From CAWUFC02 sp963921335 (GTDB lineage Bacteria > Pseudomonadota > Gammaproteobacteria > Pseudomonadales > Halieaceae), in the NCBI GenBank assembly GCA_963921335.3, contig CAWUFC020000002.1, positions 868,001-932,000 on the forward strand: a DNA stretch of 64,000 nucleotides, in the 5' to 3' direction. A program made the position numbers and the translations under genes. Below, piece by piece: positions 1 through 8,175 of the stretch (its first letter is position 1; each line of letters opens with the position of its first letter). The notes under the pieces are model-generated. The model worked only from the letters and a program-made list of their open reading frames with translations, ran no database searches and was not told the origin of the DNA.

Positions 1-744
1 GTCAGCGCCCTGCTACACGCCGTGGCGGTTGTTAAAGCAGGTGTGTTTGCGATCACCAAAATCATTGTTTACATCTTTGGTGTCGACTATTTGTTTGGCT
101 CAGACGGCACGGGCTGGCTGCTCTATGTCGCCGCATTCACCATTATTACGGCCAGCGTGGTGGCATTGCGCCAGCAGAATATCAAGCGTCTACTGGCCTA
201 CTCTACGATTGCCCAGCTGTCCTATGTCGTCATGGCCGCAGCCATACTCAAGCCGCTGGCCGAGGTGGGGGCCGCCATTCATATCGTCGCCCACGCCTTC
301 GGCAAGATCACCCTATTTTTCGCCGCCGGAGCCATTTACGTCGCCTCCAAAAAGACCGAGGTTTCTCAATTGGCCGGTATCGGCCGGCGTATGCCCTGGA
401 CCATGGGCGCCTTTACCATTGGCGCCCTGTCAATGATTGGCGTGCCACCAACAGCGGGCTTCGTCTCCAAGTGGTATATCCTGGCCGGCGCCTTCCAGGC
501 CGAAAACCTGGTGGCGGTATTTACCATCATTGCCAGCACCGCATTAAATGCGGCCTACTTCCTGCCGATTGTGTATCTGGCGTGGTTTGCCCGGGAACCG
601 GAAGGCGCACCCGAGCATGGCGAAGCACCCACTGCAGCGGTACTGGCACTGACTATGACAGCCATACTGACGCTGGCCTTCTTCCTGTTTAACGGGCCGG
701 TGATCGAGCTGGAAACCCAGGTTGTTCGAGGGGTAACGCCATGA
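1..744 (+). CDS. Mrp/Mnh-type antiporter subunit D-like protein (5' partial)
   Basis: The frame is open from the first base, so the start lies outside the window; 247 codons plus stop are present. The product is a polytopic inner-membrane protein of the ND4/ND5/MrpA-MrpD proton-translocating family. The first residues (SALLHAVAVVKAGVF) are the family's hallmark stretch with the conserved Lys in VKAG, followed by at least six hydrophobic segments and the typical RQQNIKRLLAYSTIAQLSY loop. It probably carries protons across the membrane as part of a multisubunit Na+/H+ antiporter. Its stop overlaps the next start as ATGA, so it is translationally coupled to the 107-residue protein, with a second antiporter-like subunit after that. 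A hydrogenase or complex-I-like subunit is the main alternative. Confidence 0.85.
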   Translation, partial: VSALLHAVAVVKAGVFAITKIIVYIFGVDYLFGSDGTGWLLYVAAFTIITASVVALRQQNIKRLLAYSTIAQLSYVVMAAAILKPLAEVGAAIHIVAHAFGKITLFFAAGAIYVASKKTEVSQLAGIGRRMPWTMGAFTIGALSMIGVPPTAGFVSKWYILAGAFQAENLVAVFTIIASTALNAAYFLPIVYLAWFAREPEGAPEHGEAPTAAVLALTMTAILTLAFFLFNGPVIELETQVVRGVTP

Positions 745-1064
745 GCGACCAACGCCCGTTCGGGCCAACAGAGCCAGTGCCACGGGCAGCACCCGATGAG
801 CCGCAACACTGGCTGGTGCGCCCAGACACCATAAAGCGCTTGTGGTGGGGCTCAGGGACCATCCTGGCCCTGACGGTGGTCGCGCAGGTGTTTATCAAGA
901 TCAAAGGCTACTTTGGCGTCGACGACTGGCTGGGGTTCGGCGCGGTATATGGCTTTGTCAGCTGCCTGATCATGGTATTGGTGGCCAAAGCACTGGGATT
1001 TGTGCTCAAGCGTGACGAATCCTATTACCAGGACGAACTAAAGGGGGCAAACGATGGATCTTGA
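741..1064 (+). CDS. small membrane protein of the antiporter operon
   Basis: This 107-residue protein starts at an ATG overlapping the previous stop (ATGA) and overlaps the next gene by 11 bases, so it is part of one tightly coupled operon. It has a Pro/Arg-rich hydrophilic N-terminus of about 33 residues, two hydrophobic segments near residues 34-50 and 67-86, and a charged C-terminus (KRDESYYQDE). I do not recognise a named family. Its position between two ND4/ND5-like subunits suggests an accessory subunit of the cation/proton antiporter, but that is inferred only from context. Confidence 0.75.
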   Translation: MSDQRPFGPTEPVPRAAPDEPQHWLVRPDTIKRLWWGSGTILALTVVAQVFIKIKGYFGVDDWLGFGAVYGFVSCLIMVLVAKALGFVLKRDESYYQDELKGANDGS

Positions 1065-2763
1065 TATCCTGTCCCCCGCCCTGATCATGGTAACGGCCGC
1101 TATTCTGATCGGACCCTGCAAAGGCTGGTTACGCAATGCCATCTTGCTGGTTGCCCCCCTGCTGACCCTCTACGCCATCTGGCAGATACCCGACGGTGTG
1201 CACGGAACCGTCAAGTTCCTGTCTTATTACATTGAGCCTGTTGAAGGCAGCCCGCTGCGCCGCCTGTTCGCCACTATCTTCGCTATCATGGCCTTTGCCG
1301 GCGGCCTCTATGCCTATCGGCTGGCCAAGTGGTATGAACTGGCCGCCGCCTTTGCCTACGCCGCTGGCGCCATTGGCGTGTGTTTCGCCGGTGACCTGAT
1401 CACCCTCTTTGTGTACTGGGAACTGATGGCGCTGTTCTCCACCATCGTGGTCTGGTGCGGGGGTACGCCAGCAGCAAAACGAGCAGGCATTCGCTACGCC
1501 ATCATTCACTTGCTGGGTGGCGTGATACTGAAGGTCGGCATAGAAGGCGTCGTGGTGACAACCGGCTCCGCAGAAATCAGGCCCCTGCTCGCCACCGACT
1601 TCAATTCCTGGATGATACTGATCGGCATTCTGATCAACGCCGCCGCGCCACCGGTCTCTGCCTGGCTGTCGGATGCTTATCCCGAGGCCAGCCCCACCGG
1701 CTCAGTATTCCTGTCAGCCTTTACCACTAAGACCGCGGTGCTGGCGTTAATGTTGCTGTTCCCCGGCGAGCGCATACTGATCTGGGTGGGCCTTTACATG
1801 GTGATGTACGGCATCATCTATGCCCTGCTTGAAAATGACGCTCGCCGCATCCTGGCCTACTCCATCGTCAACCAGGTAGGCTTTATGGTGTGCGGCATTG
1901 GCATTGGTACGCAGATGGCGCTCAACGGTGCCGCTGCGCACGCCTTTGCCCATATCATCTACAAAGCGCTGCTATTCATGAGTGCTGGCGTGGTCGTGTA
2001 CCGTACCGGTTTCAGTAAATGTACCGACCTGGACGGCCTGTTCCGAACCATGCCGCTAACCACCGCCTGCGGCATCATTGGTGCACTGGCCATTTCGAGC
2101 TTTCCACTCACCTCGGGCTTCGTCACCAAGAGCCTGATTTCCCAGGCGGCCGTGGATGAAAACCTGATGTGGGTCTACATGCTGCTGACTGCGGCATCAG
2201 CCGGCGTGTTCCTGCACGCGGGCATCAAGTTTCCGTGGTTCGTATTCTTCCAGCGCGATTCAGGCCTGCGCCCCAAAGATGCACCCTGGAATATGGGCCT
2301 CGCCATGGTCTTTTTTGCGGCCCTGTGCATCCTGATTGGCGTGTTCCCACAGCTGCTCTATCCATTGCTTCCTTACGCTGTGGAATATGAGCCATACAAA
2401 GCCGGCAAGGTCTTGTTTTACCTGCAACTGCTGTTGTTCTCGGGCCTGGCCTTCTTTGTGCTGTTGCCGCTGATGAAGCGCACCTTAACCATCAGTCTGG
2501 ATACCGACTGGCTGTGGCGACGCGCTGCGCCGGCTGTGCTTGGCTTTGCCAACCACTACGTCGAGCGTGCTTCCGAGCTCATGACACGACTTCAGGTCAG
2601 GGGGCGCCGCATCGGCAAACTGGCCGCCAAGCGCTACCTGGGCCAACCCCATACTGCGGACAGTAATGAGCGCGCGGTGTTTGCCCGCTCCTGGCTGATC
2701 GGCACCACCTCGCTCTGGATTGCGTTGCTGCTCTCAGCCTATGTATTGATCTACTTTCTCTAA
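1054..2763 (+). CDS. proton-conducting antiporter subunit (MrpA/D-like)
   Basis: This 569-residue polytopic membrane protein belongs to the ND5/MrpD superfamily. Visible family features are LITLFVYWELMALFSTIVVWCGG (conserved Glu in the fifth helix region), the HLLGGVILKVG segment with its Lys, NDARRILAYSIVNQVGF, and the AHAFAHIIYKALLFMSAG stretch with paired His and Lys used in proton transfer. The start ATG is preceded by a strong AGGGGG. The C-terminal extension after residue 450 has further helices and a basic linker, longer than a minimal MrpD. It probably works with the two upstream proteins as a multisubunit Na+(K+)/H+ antiporter. The exact subunit letter cannot be assigned without the upstream genes. 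Confidence 0.85.
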   Translation: MDLDILSPALIMVTAAILIGPCKGWLRNAILLVAPLLTLYAIWQIPDGVHGTVKFLSYYIEPVEGSPLRRLFATIFAIMAFAGGLYAYRLAKWYELAAAFAYAAGAIGVCFAGDLITLFVYWELMALFSTIVVWCGGTPAAKRAGIRYAIIHLLGGVILKVGIEGVVVTTGSAEIRPLLATDFNSWMILIGILINAAAPPVSAWLSDAYPEASPTGSVFLSAFTTKTAVLALMLLFPGERILIWVGLYMVMYGIIYALLENDARRILAYSIVNQVGFMVCGIGIGTQMALNGAAAHAFAHIIYKALLFMSAGVVVYRTGFSKCTDLDGLFRTMPLTTACGIIGALAISSFPLTSGFVTKSLISQAAVDENLMWVYMLLTAASAGVFLHAGIKFPWFVFFQRDSGLRPKDAPWNMGLAMVFFAALCILIGVFPQLLYPLLPYAVEYEPYKAGKVLFYLQLLLFSGLAFFVLLPLMKRTLTISLDTDWLWRRAAPAVLGFANHYVERASELMTRLQVRGRRIGKLAAKRYLGQPHTADSNERAVFARSWLIGTTSLWIALLLSAYVLIYFL

Positions 2764-2768
2764 TCTCT

Positions 2769-2788
2769 CCGGGGCCCTGAGGCCCCGG
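2769..2788. terminator. GC-rich hairpin between convergent genes
   Basis: A perfect 8-bp inverted repeat (CCGGGGCC, loop CTGA, GGCCCCGG) begins six bases after the antiporter stop. The convergent TonB receptor gene ends at 2806 on the other strand. There is no T-tract, so it is a plausible but weak bidirectional terminator or mRNA-end stabiliser. Confidence 0.5.
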
Positions 2789-2805
2789 TATCTCGACTGC
2801 CAGCG

Positions 2806-3186
2806 CTACTCGAAGTTAAACCGAACCTCCAAACCGTAAGTTCGAGGCTCCAGTACAGTGACGTTTCGGAACAAACCCACTTCTGGCCCTTCCTGGTTCA
2901 TACGCGTGACGTCGTCGTTATCCAGCGCATTTTTAACAAACAGCATGGCGTACCAATTGTTCTCAGCAGGACTCAGTGTCAGCTGCAGGTCAAGCTGCTC
3001 CCAGCCATCGAACTTGTCAGAGGGTTTGTTGAACTCATTGGCGTAAAAGTCGTCCTGCCAAAAATAGTCGGCTCGGGCTCTCAGGGCAAAGCCGGAAGGC
3101 AGTTCAAAGTCGTACTGAGCACCCAGGTTTAGCGAATACTCGGGCGCATTGCGCACTGTGTTGCCATCGAGATCCTTAATCAGCAA
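2806..3186 (-). CDS. TonB-dependent receptor, C-terminal fragment
   Basis: This is the last part of the beta-barrel of the receptor encoded at 3304-5211, in the same reading frame. Coding-like sequence continues without a break from here up to the TGA at 3304-3306 (LDFQIDDFQSADQGDPDG follows directly after the stop). It contains late-barrel strands such as NAPEYSLNLGAQYDF and WEQLDLQLTLSPAENNWYAMLFVKNALD and ends in a typical outer-membrane C-terminal strand (LEVRFNFE, aromatic last-but-one residue). If the stop is real this piece is untranslated remnant, because the barrel cannot form without it. If the stop is a sequence error, the full receptor is about 801 residues. Confidence 0.8.
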   Translation of the reverse strand: MLIKDLDGNTVRNAPEYSLNLGAQYDFELPSGFALRARADYFWQDDFYANEFNKPSDKFDGWEQLDLQLTLSPAENNWYAMLFVKNALDNDDVTRMNQEGPEVGLFRNVTVLEPRTYGLEVRFNFE

Positions 3187-3303
3187 ACCGTCATCGGTAA
3201 ACCTCGGATCACCGTTTTCATCCAGCGCAGGTGTCGTACCGGGTGCAATGCCATCGGGATCGCCCTGATCAGCAGACTGAAAATCGTCGATCTGAAAGTC
3301 CAG

Positions 3304-5211
3304 TCAGGCCAGCCCCAGGTCAATCCTAAGCGCCTCGGTCGGCACAAACACAAATTCAGCTTCGACACCCATGACACTGGCATCACCGTTCACCGTGGTT
3401 GTGGTGATCTCGTTGATCTGGCCAATCTGCATGTCTTCATAGTCGTAGTAGAAGCCACCCAGGTTGGCCTGCATGCGGCCATCGAGAAAGATATTCTTGG
3501 TGCCCAGCTCAAAAGAGTTGATGTACTCGGGATCGAATACTTCACCTCCGGCGGGCCCACCCGGGTTCAGTCCCCCGGCCTTGTAGCCCCGGGCAAAGCT
3601 GCCATAAATCATGGAATCCTCGCTGATCGAGTATTCCAGAGTCACCTTGCCGGTGAGTTCCTGCCAGTCATCCTCACCCTCATCCCAGGTGTCGGGGGCC
3701 AGGTTCAGCAGAATCAGCCGGCTGCGCCCCTTTTTATCGTCATCGGTGTAGCGCAGCCCCAGTGTCAGCCGGGTTTTATCGTTGAGATCAACATAGGCTT
3801 CACCGAAAAGCGCGATAGACTCGGTCTCTACCGGATCGGATTCAACACGATACATCTCATAAAGCGGTGACAAGCCCAATACTCTTGAGGCTTCCGCCAG
3901 TGTCGGATGCGTAATCAAGGTTGATGTAGACGCCTCTTCCTCGTAGTAGAACGCGCCTAACAAGAAGTTAAACGAACCCTCAAAACTCGAGGCCAGACGA
4001 AACTCCTGCGTGAACTGTTCGCGTTGTGAAACCTGCCTGCGACCGGAAACGATCTGGTCCGTGGTGATGACATCTTCCCCGTTTGCCCGAAACGTCACTG
4101 GATAACTCAGGGGCACGTCAGTCTGAAACTGATCGTAGTCCCGGGCGACGTTAACGTCGGTGTCGTAGTAACCGGTCAGCGAGGTGAAGCGGTAATCGCC
4201 ACGATCATAGTTGAACTCCAGTGAACCCCCGAACTGCTCGGCTTCATAAGTGGGATCCATATCCATGATCACATCGCGGAAGCTTTCCGGATTGACTGAA
4301 TCGGCAAAGTAGTCACTAAACAGTGGTATCAAACCACCGCGCAGAAACACGAGGTTGACCGTTTGAAAAATAGAGCTGCTGACATCCGGAGTACCTGCAC
4401 CTACAGACAGCGGCGAACACCCATAGTCGGCATCCTTGGTACAGACACCCTTGGTGCGGAAGGCCTTGGTGCTGTCCTCTTTGAGGTAGGACAAGACCAG
4501 ATCAGCCGTCAACCTATCGGTGAAATCGAAGCCTGTACTACTGCGCAATTCGTACTGATCGCGCCCGTCTATGTCATTGCCCGTATACAGGTTTTCTGTA
4601 TAACCTTCGCGACTCAAGTACATTCCGGCAAAGCGCTGGCGTACCTTGTCTCCAATGGGGAAGTTGATCGCGCCCTTTAGCTTCAGGGTATCGTAATCAC
4701 CCACTGTGGCAGCAACAAAACCACCCATCTCATCATGTGGCTTACGCGTATGGACATTGATCACACCCGCAGTGGTGTTGCGGCCGTACAAAGTACCCTG
4801 TGGACCCCGCAACACCTCGACCCGATCAAGGTCAAAATACTCCGAAGTCGAGAACAGAGGAGCATTCACGTAGACATCATTCACGTGGTAACCCAGACCA
4901 TCCTCAGAAGTACTGGAGATCGCATTGTTACCAACACCACGAATGGACGTTCTAAGCCCATCGACCAACAAGTTAGGCACCGAAAACTGCAGGTCGAGGA
5001 TATCGGCAATCTGGCGTACTTCCAGTTGATCGCCGGTAAATGCAGTGACGGACATCGGAATGTCCTGTATGGATTGCTCCCTGCGCTGCGCGGTCACCAC
5101 AATCTCTTCCAGCTGTTGGGCACCTGCAGGCACAGCCGCGGTAGCCAGAGGCAATGCAGTAGCTACAGAAGCGAGCAACGCCGCCCTGTGAGAGTGTTTT
5201 AAGTTGTTCAT
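3304..5211 (-). CDS. TonB-dependent receptor, N-terminal fragment (in-frame TGA)
   Basis: This 635-residue open frame encodes a signal peptide (residues 1-32, cleaved near AGAQQ), a TonB-box-like stretch (LEEIVVTAQRREQS), the plug domain with VEVLRGPQGTLYGRNTTAG near residues 135-150, and most of the barrel. It ends at TGA 3304-3306 where family members have Trp in RIDLGLAW. Such receptors use TonB/ExbBD energy to import large substrates across the outer membrane. The gene starts 14 bases after the desaturase-like gene and both are interrupted, so they form one operon. Changing T3304 to C restores TGG and creates CCAGG. Substrate unknown; a sterol-like or lipid compound is suggested only by the neighbour. 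Confidence 0.85.
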   Translation of the reverse strand: MNNLKHSHRAALLASVATALPLATAAVPAGAQQLEEIVVTAQRREQSIQDIPMSVTAFTGDQLEVRQIADILDLQFSVPNLLVDGLRTSIRGVGNNAISSTSEDGLGYHVNDVYVNAPLFSTSEYFDLDRVEVLRGPQGTLYGRNTTAGVINVHTRKPHDEMGGFVAATVGDYDTLKLKGAINFPIGDKVRQRFAGMYLSREGYTENLYTGNDIDGRDQYELRSSTGFDFTDRLTADLVLSYLKEDSTKAFRTKGVCTKDADYGCSPLSVGAGTPDVSSSIFQTVNLVFLRGGLIPLFSDYFADSVNPESFRDVIMDMDPTYEAEQFGGSLEFNYDRGDYRFTSLTGYYDTDVNVARDYDQFQTDVPLSYPVTFRANGEDVITTDQIVSGRRQVSQREQFTQEFRLASSFEGSFNFLLGAFYYEEEASTSTLITHPTLAEASRVLGLSPLYEMYRVESDPVETESIALFGEAYVDLNDKTRLTLGLRYTDDDKKGRSRLILLNLAPDTWDEGEDDWQELTGKVTLEYSISEDSMIYGSFARGYKAGGLNPGGPAGGEVFDPEYINSFELGTKNIFLDGRMQANLGGFYYDYEDMQIGQINEITTTTVNGDASVMGVEAEFVFVPTEALRIDLGLA

Positions 5212-5225
5212 GGGTAGATCTCTTT

Positions 5226-5903
5226 TTATTGTGATTGAAAGGAGTCGTTGATGGCAGCGTCACTCACTGGCGAATTGCGCTCAGCGCTGAACACCGTCTG
5301 GTCAGGTAGAAATGGCGCGATCATTAGCCCCATCCAGGTGAGCGGGTAATACGGCGCGTGGTCAATTCCGATCGTGTCCGATGGTGTCTCGTTTTTTGGC
5401 TTGTGAAAGGTGCCAAATAGGATATCCCAGACAATAAACTCACCCCCGTAGTTGGAGTCACCAACTTTGCTGGGATAGTGGTGATAGCGATGGTTGTCGC
5501 CAATGGAAAAGATGTATTCCCAGAAACCCAGCTTTAAGCCGATGTTCGAATGCTGAAAGATCCCGATAGCCAGTTGCATCAACACCGACACCATCACGAT
5601 CTCGGGTCCCGGCTGCAGCAGGGCAATTGGCACAGCGTAGAACATCGCCTGCCCGACAATTTCTACCGGATGCGCACGAATGCCGTTGAGCCAGTACAGT
5701 CGCTCCACCGAGTGGTGCACTTTGTGAAACCGCCACAGGAATGGAATCTCGTGCAGCGCCCGGTGATACCAGTAGCGTAGAAAATCCTTCAGGAGGACAA
5801 ATAAAAACACCTGCACCCAGCCTGGCAGTTGGTCTGGCCAGAGTTGGTGACCGTAAGGCGCAATTTGCTCGGCGAGATAGCCCAGGCCAAGGAACAACAC
5901 CAC
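5226..5903 (-). CDS. sterol desaturase/fatty acid hydroxylase, C-terminal fragment
   Basis: This piece carries the catalytic half of a membrane fatty acid hydroxylase/sterol desaturase. The three di-iron histidine motifs are visible: HRALH, FHKVHHS (HxxHH) and DNHRYHHYP (HxxHH), with hydrophobic segments between. The nominal GTG at 5903 follows immediately after an in-frame TGA, so this is not a credible independent start. The coding frame runs on unbroken from the N-terminal fragment at 5904-6350. Together they make a protein of about 374 residues, normal for the family. The product would hydroxylate or desaturate a lipid in the inner membrane using O2. It is co-directional with the downstream TonB receptor, 14 bases away. 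Confidence 0.85.
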   Translation of the reverse strand: MVLFLGLGYLAEQIAPYGHQLWPDQLPGWVQVFLFVLLKDFLRYWYHRALHEIPFLWRFHKVHHSVERLYWLNGIRAHPVEIVGQAMFYAVPIALLQPGPEIVMVSVLMQLAIGIFQHSNIGLKLGFWEYIFSIGDNHRYHHYPSKVGDSNYGGEFIVWDILFGTFHKPKNETPSDTIGIDHAPYYPLTWMGLMIAPFLPDQTVFSAERNSPVSDAAINDSFQSQ

Positions 5904-6350
5904 TCAGGTGGCCAGAATGCTCCAAACGACGCCGCTGAAGTAGAACATCAGATCCACCGCTGTGTCGTTGCCCCCATCCAGCCAGCTACAGCTCCAGGGA
6001 AACAGGCGCTCCATGGGTGCGAAAATAAGTCCAAACACCACCAGCAACATCACGAAACCCGCGGCGGTGCGATAGGTCACACCCATCTCCGCCATCTCGA
6101 ATCCGACGACCATGGTAATCAGCAAGGTCAGAGGAAACAGCGCGTGGTTGACGATCTCCCTGAATACAGTGCCTTCCAGCCGATATGACACCCGGTCCAG
6201 CAGCGACAGCAGCGCGCACCAGGGACGGACAATCAGATAAGAAAGAACCAGCTCCAGGTAGTAGAACGGAAGACCCAAAGAATTTTCCAGCTTGAGCCCA
6301 CTGACAGCGCCAGTGGGTAACTGTCGGTTGCGGTGCACATCCCGAGACAT
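5904..6350 (-). CDS. sterol desaturase/fatty acid hydroxylase, N-terminal fragment (in-frame TGA)
   Basis: This 148-residue frame starts at ATG 6350 and encodes two to three transmembrane helices, then a loop FAPMERLFPW common in bacterial sterol desaturase proteins, and ends at TGA 5904-5906 after SILAT. The next frame continues VVLFLGLGYLAEQ in register, so the TGA replaces one residue, most simply Trp (TGG). Changing T5904 to C restores TGG and makes CCAGG, exactly as at the other interrupted gene of this operon. The gene is divergent from the TetR regulator at 6489, which probably controls it. Confidence 0.8.
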   Translation of the reverse strand: MSRDVHRNRQLPTGAVSGLKLENSLGLPFYYLELVLSYLIVRPWCALLSLLDRVSYRLEGTVFREIVNHALFPLTLLITMVVGFEMAEMGVTYRTAAGFVMLLVVFGLIFAPMERLFPWSCSWLDGGNDTAVDLMFYFSGVVWSILAT

Positions 6351-6390
6351 ATTTCGTACCTTCGCTTCGAATTATTGTGGCGGCGATAAT

Positions 6391-6410
6391 AAAATGAACA
6401 TGTTCTTTTT
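6391..6410. promoter_or_regulatory. palindromic candidate TetR operator
   Basis: In the 138-base divergent intergenic region there is a perfect 10-bp palindrome GAACATGTTC (6396-6405) flanked by A-rich and T-rich runs that extend the dyad. It lies 41 bases upstream of the desaturase start and 84 bases upstream of the TetR start. Position and symmetry fit a TetR-family operator; no binding data. Confidence 0.45.
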
Positions 6411-6488
6411 ACTCACATGGTTTACACTTGTCAAGGCAAAAGCCGATTTGCCTGAGAGAAAGTTCAGACAACAGCGTCGAGATCATTG

Positions 6489-7121
6489 ATGGCCAGACCT
6501 ACCCTGACAGCAGAGCAGAAGCAAAAAATGCGCAGCGAGATTCGTGCGGCGGCTATCCGCATCATCAACCGAAGGGGGTTGGGGCCCAGTGATACCAAGG
6601 GCTATGACGAAATCACCATTCGAGACGTGATTCAGGAAGCAAATATTTCTATCGGCACGTTCTATAAGTACTTCAAAAACCGAGAAGAGCTCGGACAAGC
6701 GCTCTGGGCTGAACCGGTTGAAAAACTCAGAATCGAGATGCAGTCGGATATTGAGAGCATCTCGAATCCTGCAGATAAAATTGAAGCGCTACTGCAACAC
6801 TACGTTCGATTTTCAGTTGAGAACCGCAGAGTGTTTCGAGGCGCATTCCTGTTTGTTCGACCGGATCGCCACCCTACGCCAGAGCCCATGGATTTAAAGG
6901 ACGAAGTCTTCTATAGGAATCTGTGCGAGGCTTTTGTGGAGGGGCAAGAGCAAGGGATTTTCAAGACGTTTGTTGTTCACGACATGGCCCAGTTGTTCTG
7001 GGCAGCTATTCACGGCAGCCTGGCACTGCCGGTCAATCTGGACCGCTACGGCTTTGATAACCCGCAAACCCTGTCTTCGAATATGGTGTCTGCCCTTCTG
7101 GATATGATCAAAGCGGGCTAG
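6489..7121 (+). CDS. TetR family transcriptional regulator
   Basis: A 210-residue DNA-binding repressor. The N-terminal helix-turn-helix is clear (TIRDVIQEANISIGTFYKYFKNREEL, residues about 42-68), followed by an all-helical ligand-binding domain. An in-frame TTG lies just upstream at 6486; I prefer ATG 6489 (MARPTLTAEQKQKM). It is divergent from the desaturase/TonB receptor operon, with the palindrome at 6396-6405 between them, so it is likely the local regulator responding to a lipid or steroid-like ligand. The inducer is unknown. Confidence 0.88.
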   Translation: MARPTLTAEQKQKMRSEIRAAAIRIINRRGLGPSDTKGYDEITIRDVIQEANISIGTFYKYFKNREELGQALWAEPVEKLRIEMQSDIESISNPADKIEALLQHYVRFSVENRRVFRGAFLFVRPDRHPTPEPMDLKDEVFYRNLCEAFVEGQEQGIFKTFVVHDMAQLFWAAIHGSLALPVNLDRYGFDNPQTLSSNMVSALLDMIKAG

Positions 7122-7129
7122 CGTCCGGT

Positions 7130-7603
7130 TTAACTTTGGACTTCAGTTGGCGACTGGCTTGCGCACTGCTGGCACAGACAGTCCATCTCCAGTTGGGGGC
7201 TGGCCAGTTCAAAGCCGGCCTTATTGACACTCTGCTTGAGCGCGTCGATGGTCGACGGCTCGATACTGATTTCTTCCACGCGTTGGCATTGGCCACAAAT
7301 CAGAAATTGCGGCACGGCGTGCTCATGCTTGCAGCTGATGTGCGCACAGGCCACGTACTTGTTGGCCAGGCTGAGCTTGTGTACGAGGCGCTGCTGCTGC
7401 AAAAAATCCAGGATTCGATACACCGACATCGGCGGTATCGACTGACCGTAGGTATCCTTGCAGAAATCCACCAGTTCATAGGCCGACAGCGCGGTACTGG
7501 ACTGCAACAAACCCGATAGCACCTGTTTGCGCTTGGGCGTGAGCCGAGCACCGTGCTCACGACAGTGCTGTTCGGCCTGATCGATGACTTCTGCTACGTC
7601 CAA
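7130..7603 (-). CDS. zur: Fur family zinc uptake regulator Zur
   Basis: A 157-residue Fur-superfamily repressor. The winged-helix domain has LTPKRKQVLSGLLQSSTALSAYELVD and PMSVYRILDFLQQQRLVHKL. The C-terminal dimerisation part has the metal motifs SCKHEH, CGQC and CLCQQC, the last two typical of structural zinc in Zur. Zur binds Zn2+ and represses uptake genes when zinc is plentiful. It is the last gene of the leftward ABC transporter operon. The surrounding COG0523, DUF2796, DUF3299 and MerC-like genes are known zinc-limitation genes, which is why I call Zur and not Fur or PerR. Confidence 0.88.
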   Translation of the reverse strand: MDVAEVIDQAEQHCREHGARLTPKRKQVLSGLLQSSTALSAYELVDFCKDTYGQSIPPMSVYRILDFLQQQRLVHKLSLANKYVACAHISCKHEHAVPQFLICGQCQRVEEISIEPSTIDALKQSVNKAGFELASPQLEMDCLCQQCASQSPTEVQS

Positions 7604-7635
7604 CGCAACACCCCGGGATCTCTAAAACGGCCCGA

Positions 7636-8127
7636 TCAGCGACTGGTGACCAGTTGTTCCTGGGCAGGCACGCTGGGCTTGGCACGTACATAGATACGAC
7701 GCACCTGCTGCACCATCTCTCCCTTATGTTCACCCTTCACAGTCAAGGTAATGGCGTCGTAGCCAGCGCCCACCAACTGGTAGGGAATAGTGACAGTACC
7801 TTCGCGGTCGTCCAGCGGAATACTAGGCTGCGGCAGCACGATATTGCCGGTTCCCTTCACTTCTATGCGCACATCGCTGGAGAAGAATGGCCGCGAATAG
7901 TTCACCACAATCTCACTGTTCTCGCCAAGTACGGAACGCGCCGTCGCTGGATGATCAAGCTCAAACACAGGTTTTGGGGGTGCGAGCCCCGCCAAACGCA
8001 GCGCCGCACCACCAATGGGGCCAAACTGGTCGGGATTAAAACCCATATGCGCGGCGCAGGCCCAAAGCCGCCCGGGTAACAGCACCAGGCATAAGCAAAT
8101 AGACACGAGAATCGCTTTGTTTTTCAT
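7636..8127 (-). CDS. small exported protein of the zinc operon
   Basis: A 163-residue protein with a signal peptide (MKNKAILVSICLCLVLLPGRLWA), then a CAAHMGFNPDQFGP segment at the mature N-terminus and a beta-rich domain. The Cys and His just after the cleavage site could bind metal. I chose ATG 8127 over an in-frame TTG two codons upstream. It lies between the ABC permease and zur on the same strand. I do not recognise a named family; by position it may be equivalent to the periplasmic accessory protein of Zrg-type zinc loci. Confidence 0.75.
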   Translation of the reverse strand: MKNKAILVSICLCLVLLPGRLWACAAHMGFNPDQFGPIGGAALRLAGLAPPKPVFELDHPATARSVLGENSEIVVNYSRPFFSSDVRIEVKGTGNIVLPQPSIPLDDREGTVTIPYQLVGAGYDAITLTVKGEHKGEMVQQVRRIYVRAKPSVPAQEQLVTSR

Positions 8128-8175
8128 AGTCAATCACTCTGCATGCGCAGTATACGCATGGGTCAGTTTTTCGAG

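Noticed and set aside
3304..5906. Reassignment of TGA to tryptophan, or selenocysteine insertion
   Set aside because: TGA is an ordinary stop for several genes here (for example at 742, 31686, 32996 and 49874), and no selenocysteine insertion-like hairpin context or redox motif fits these sites.
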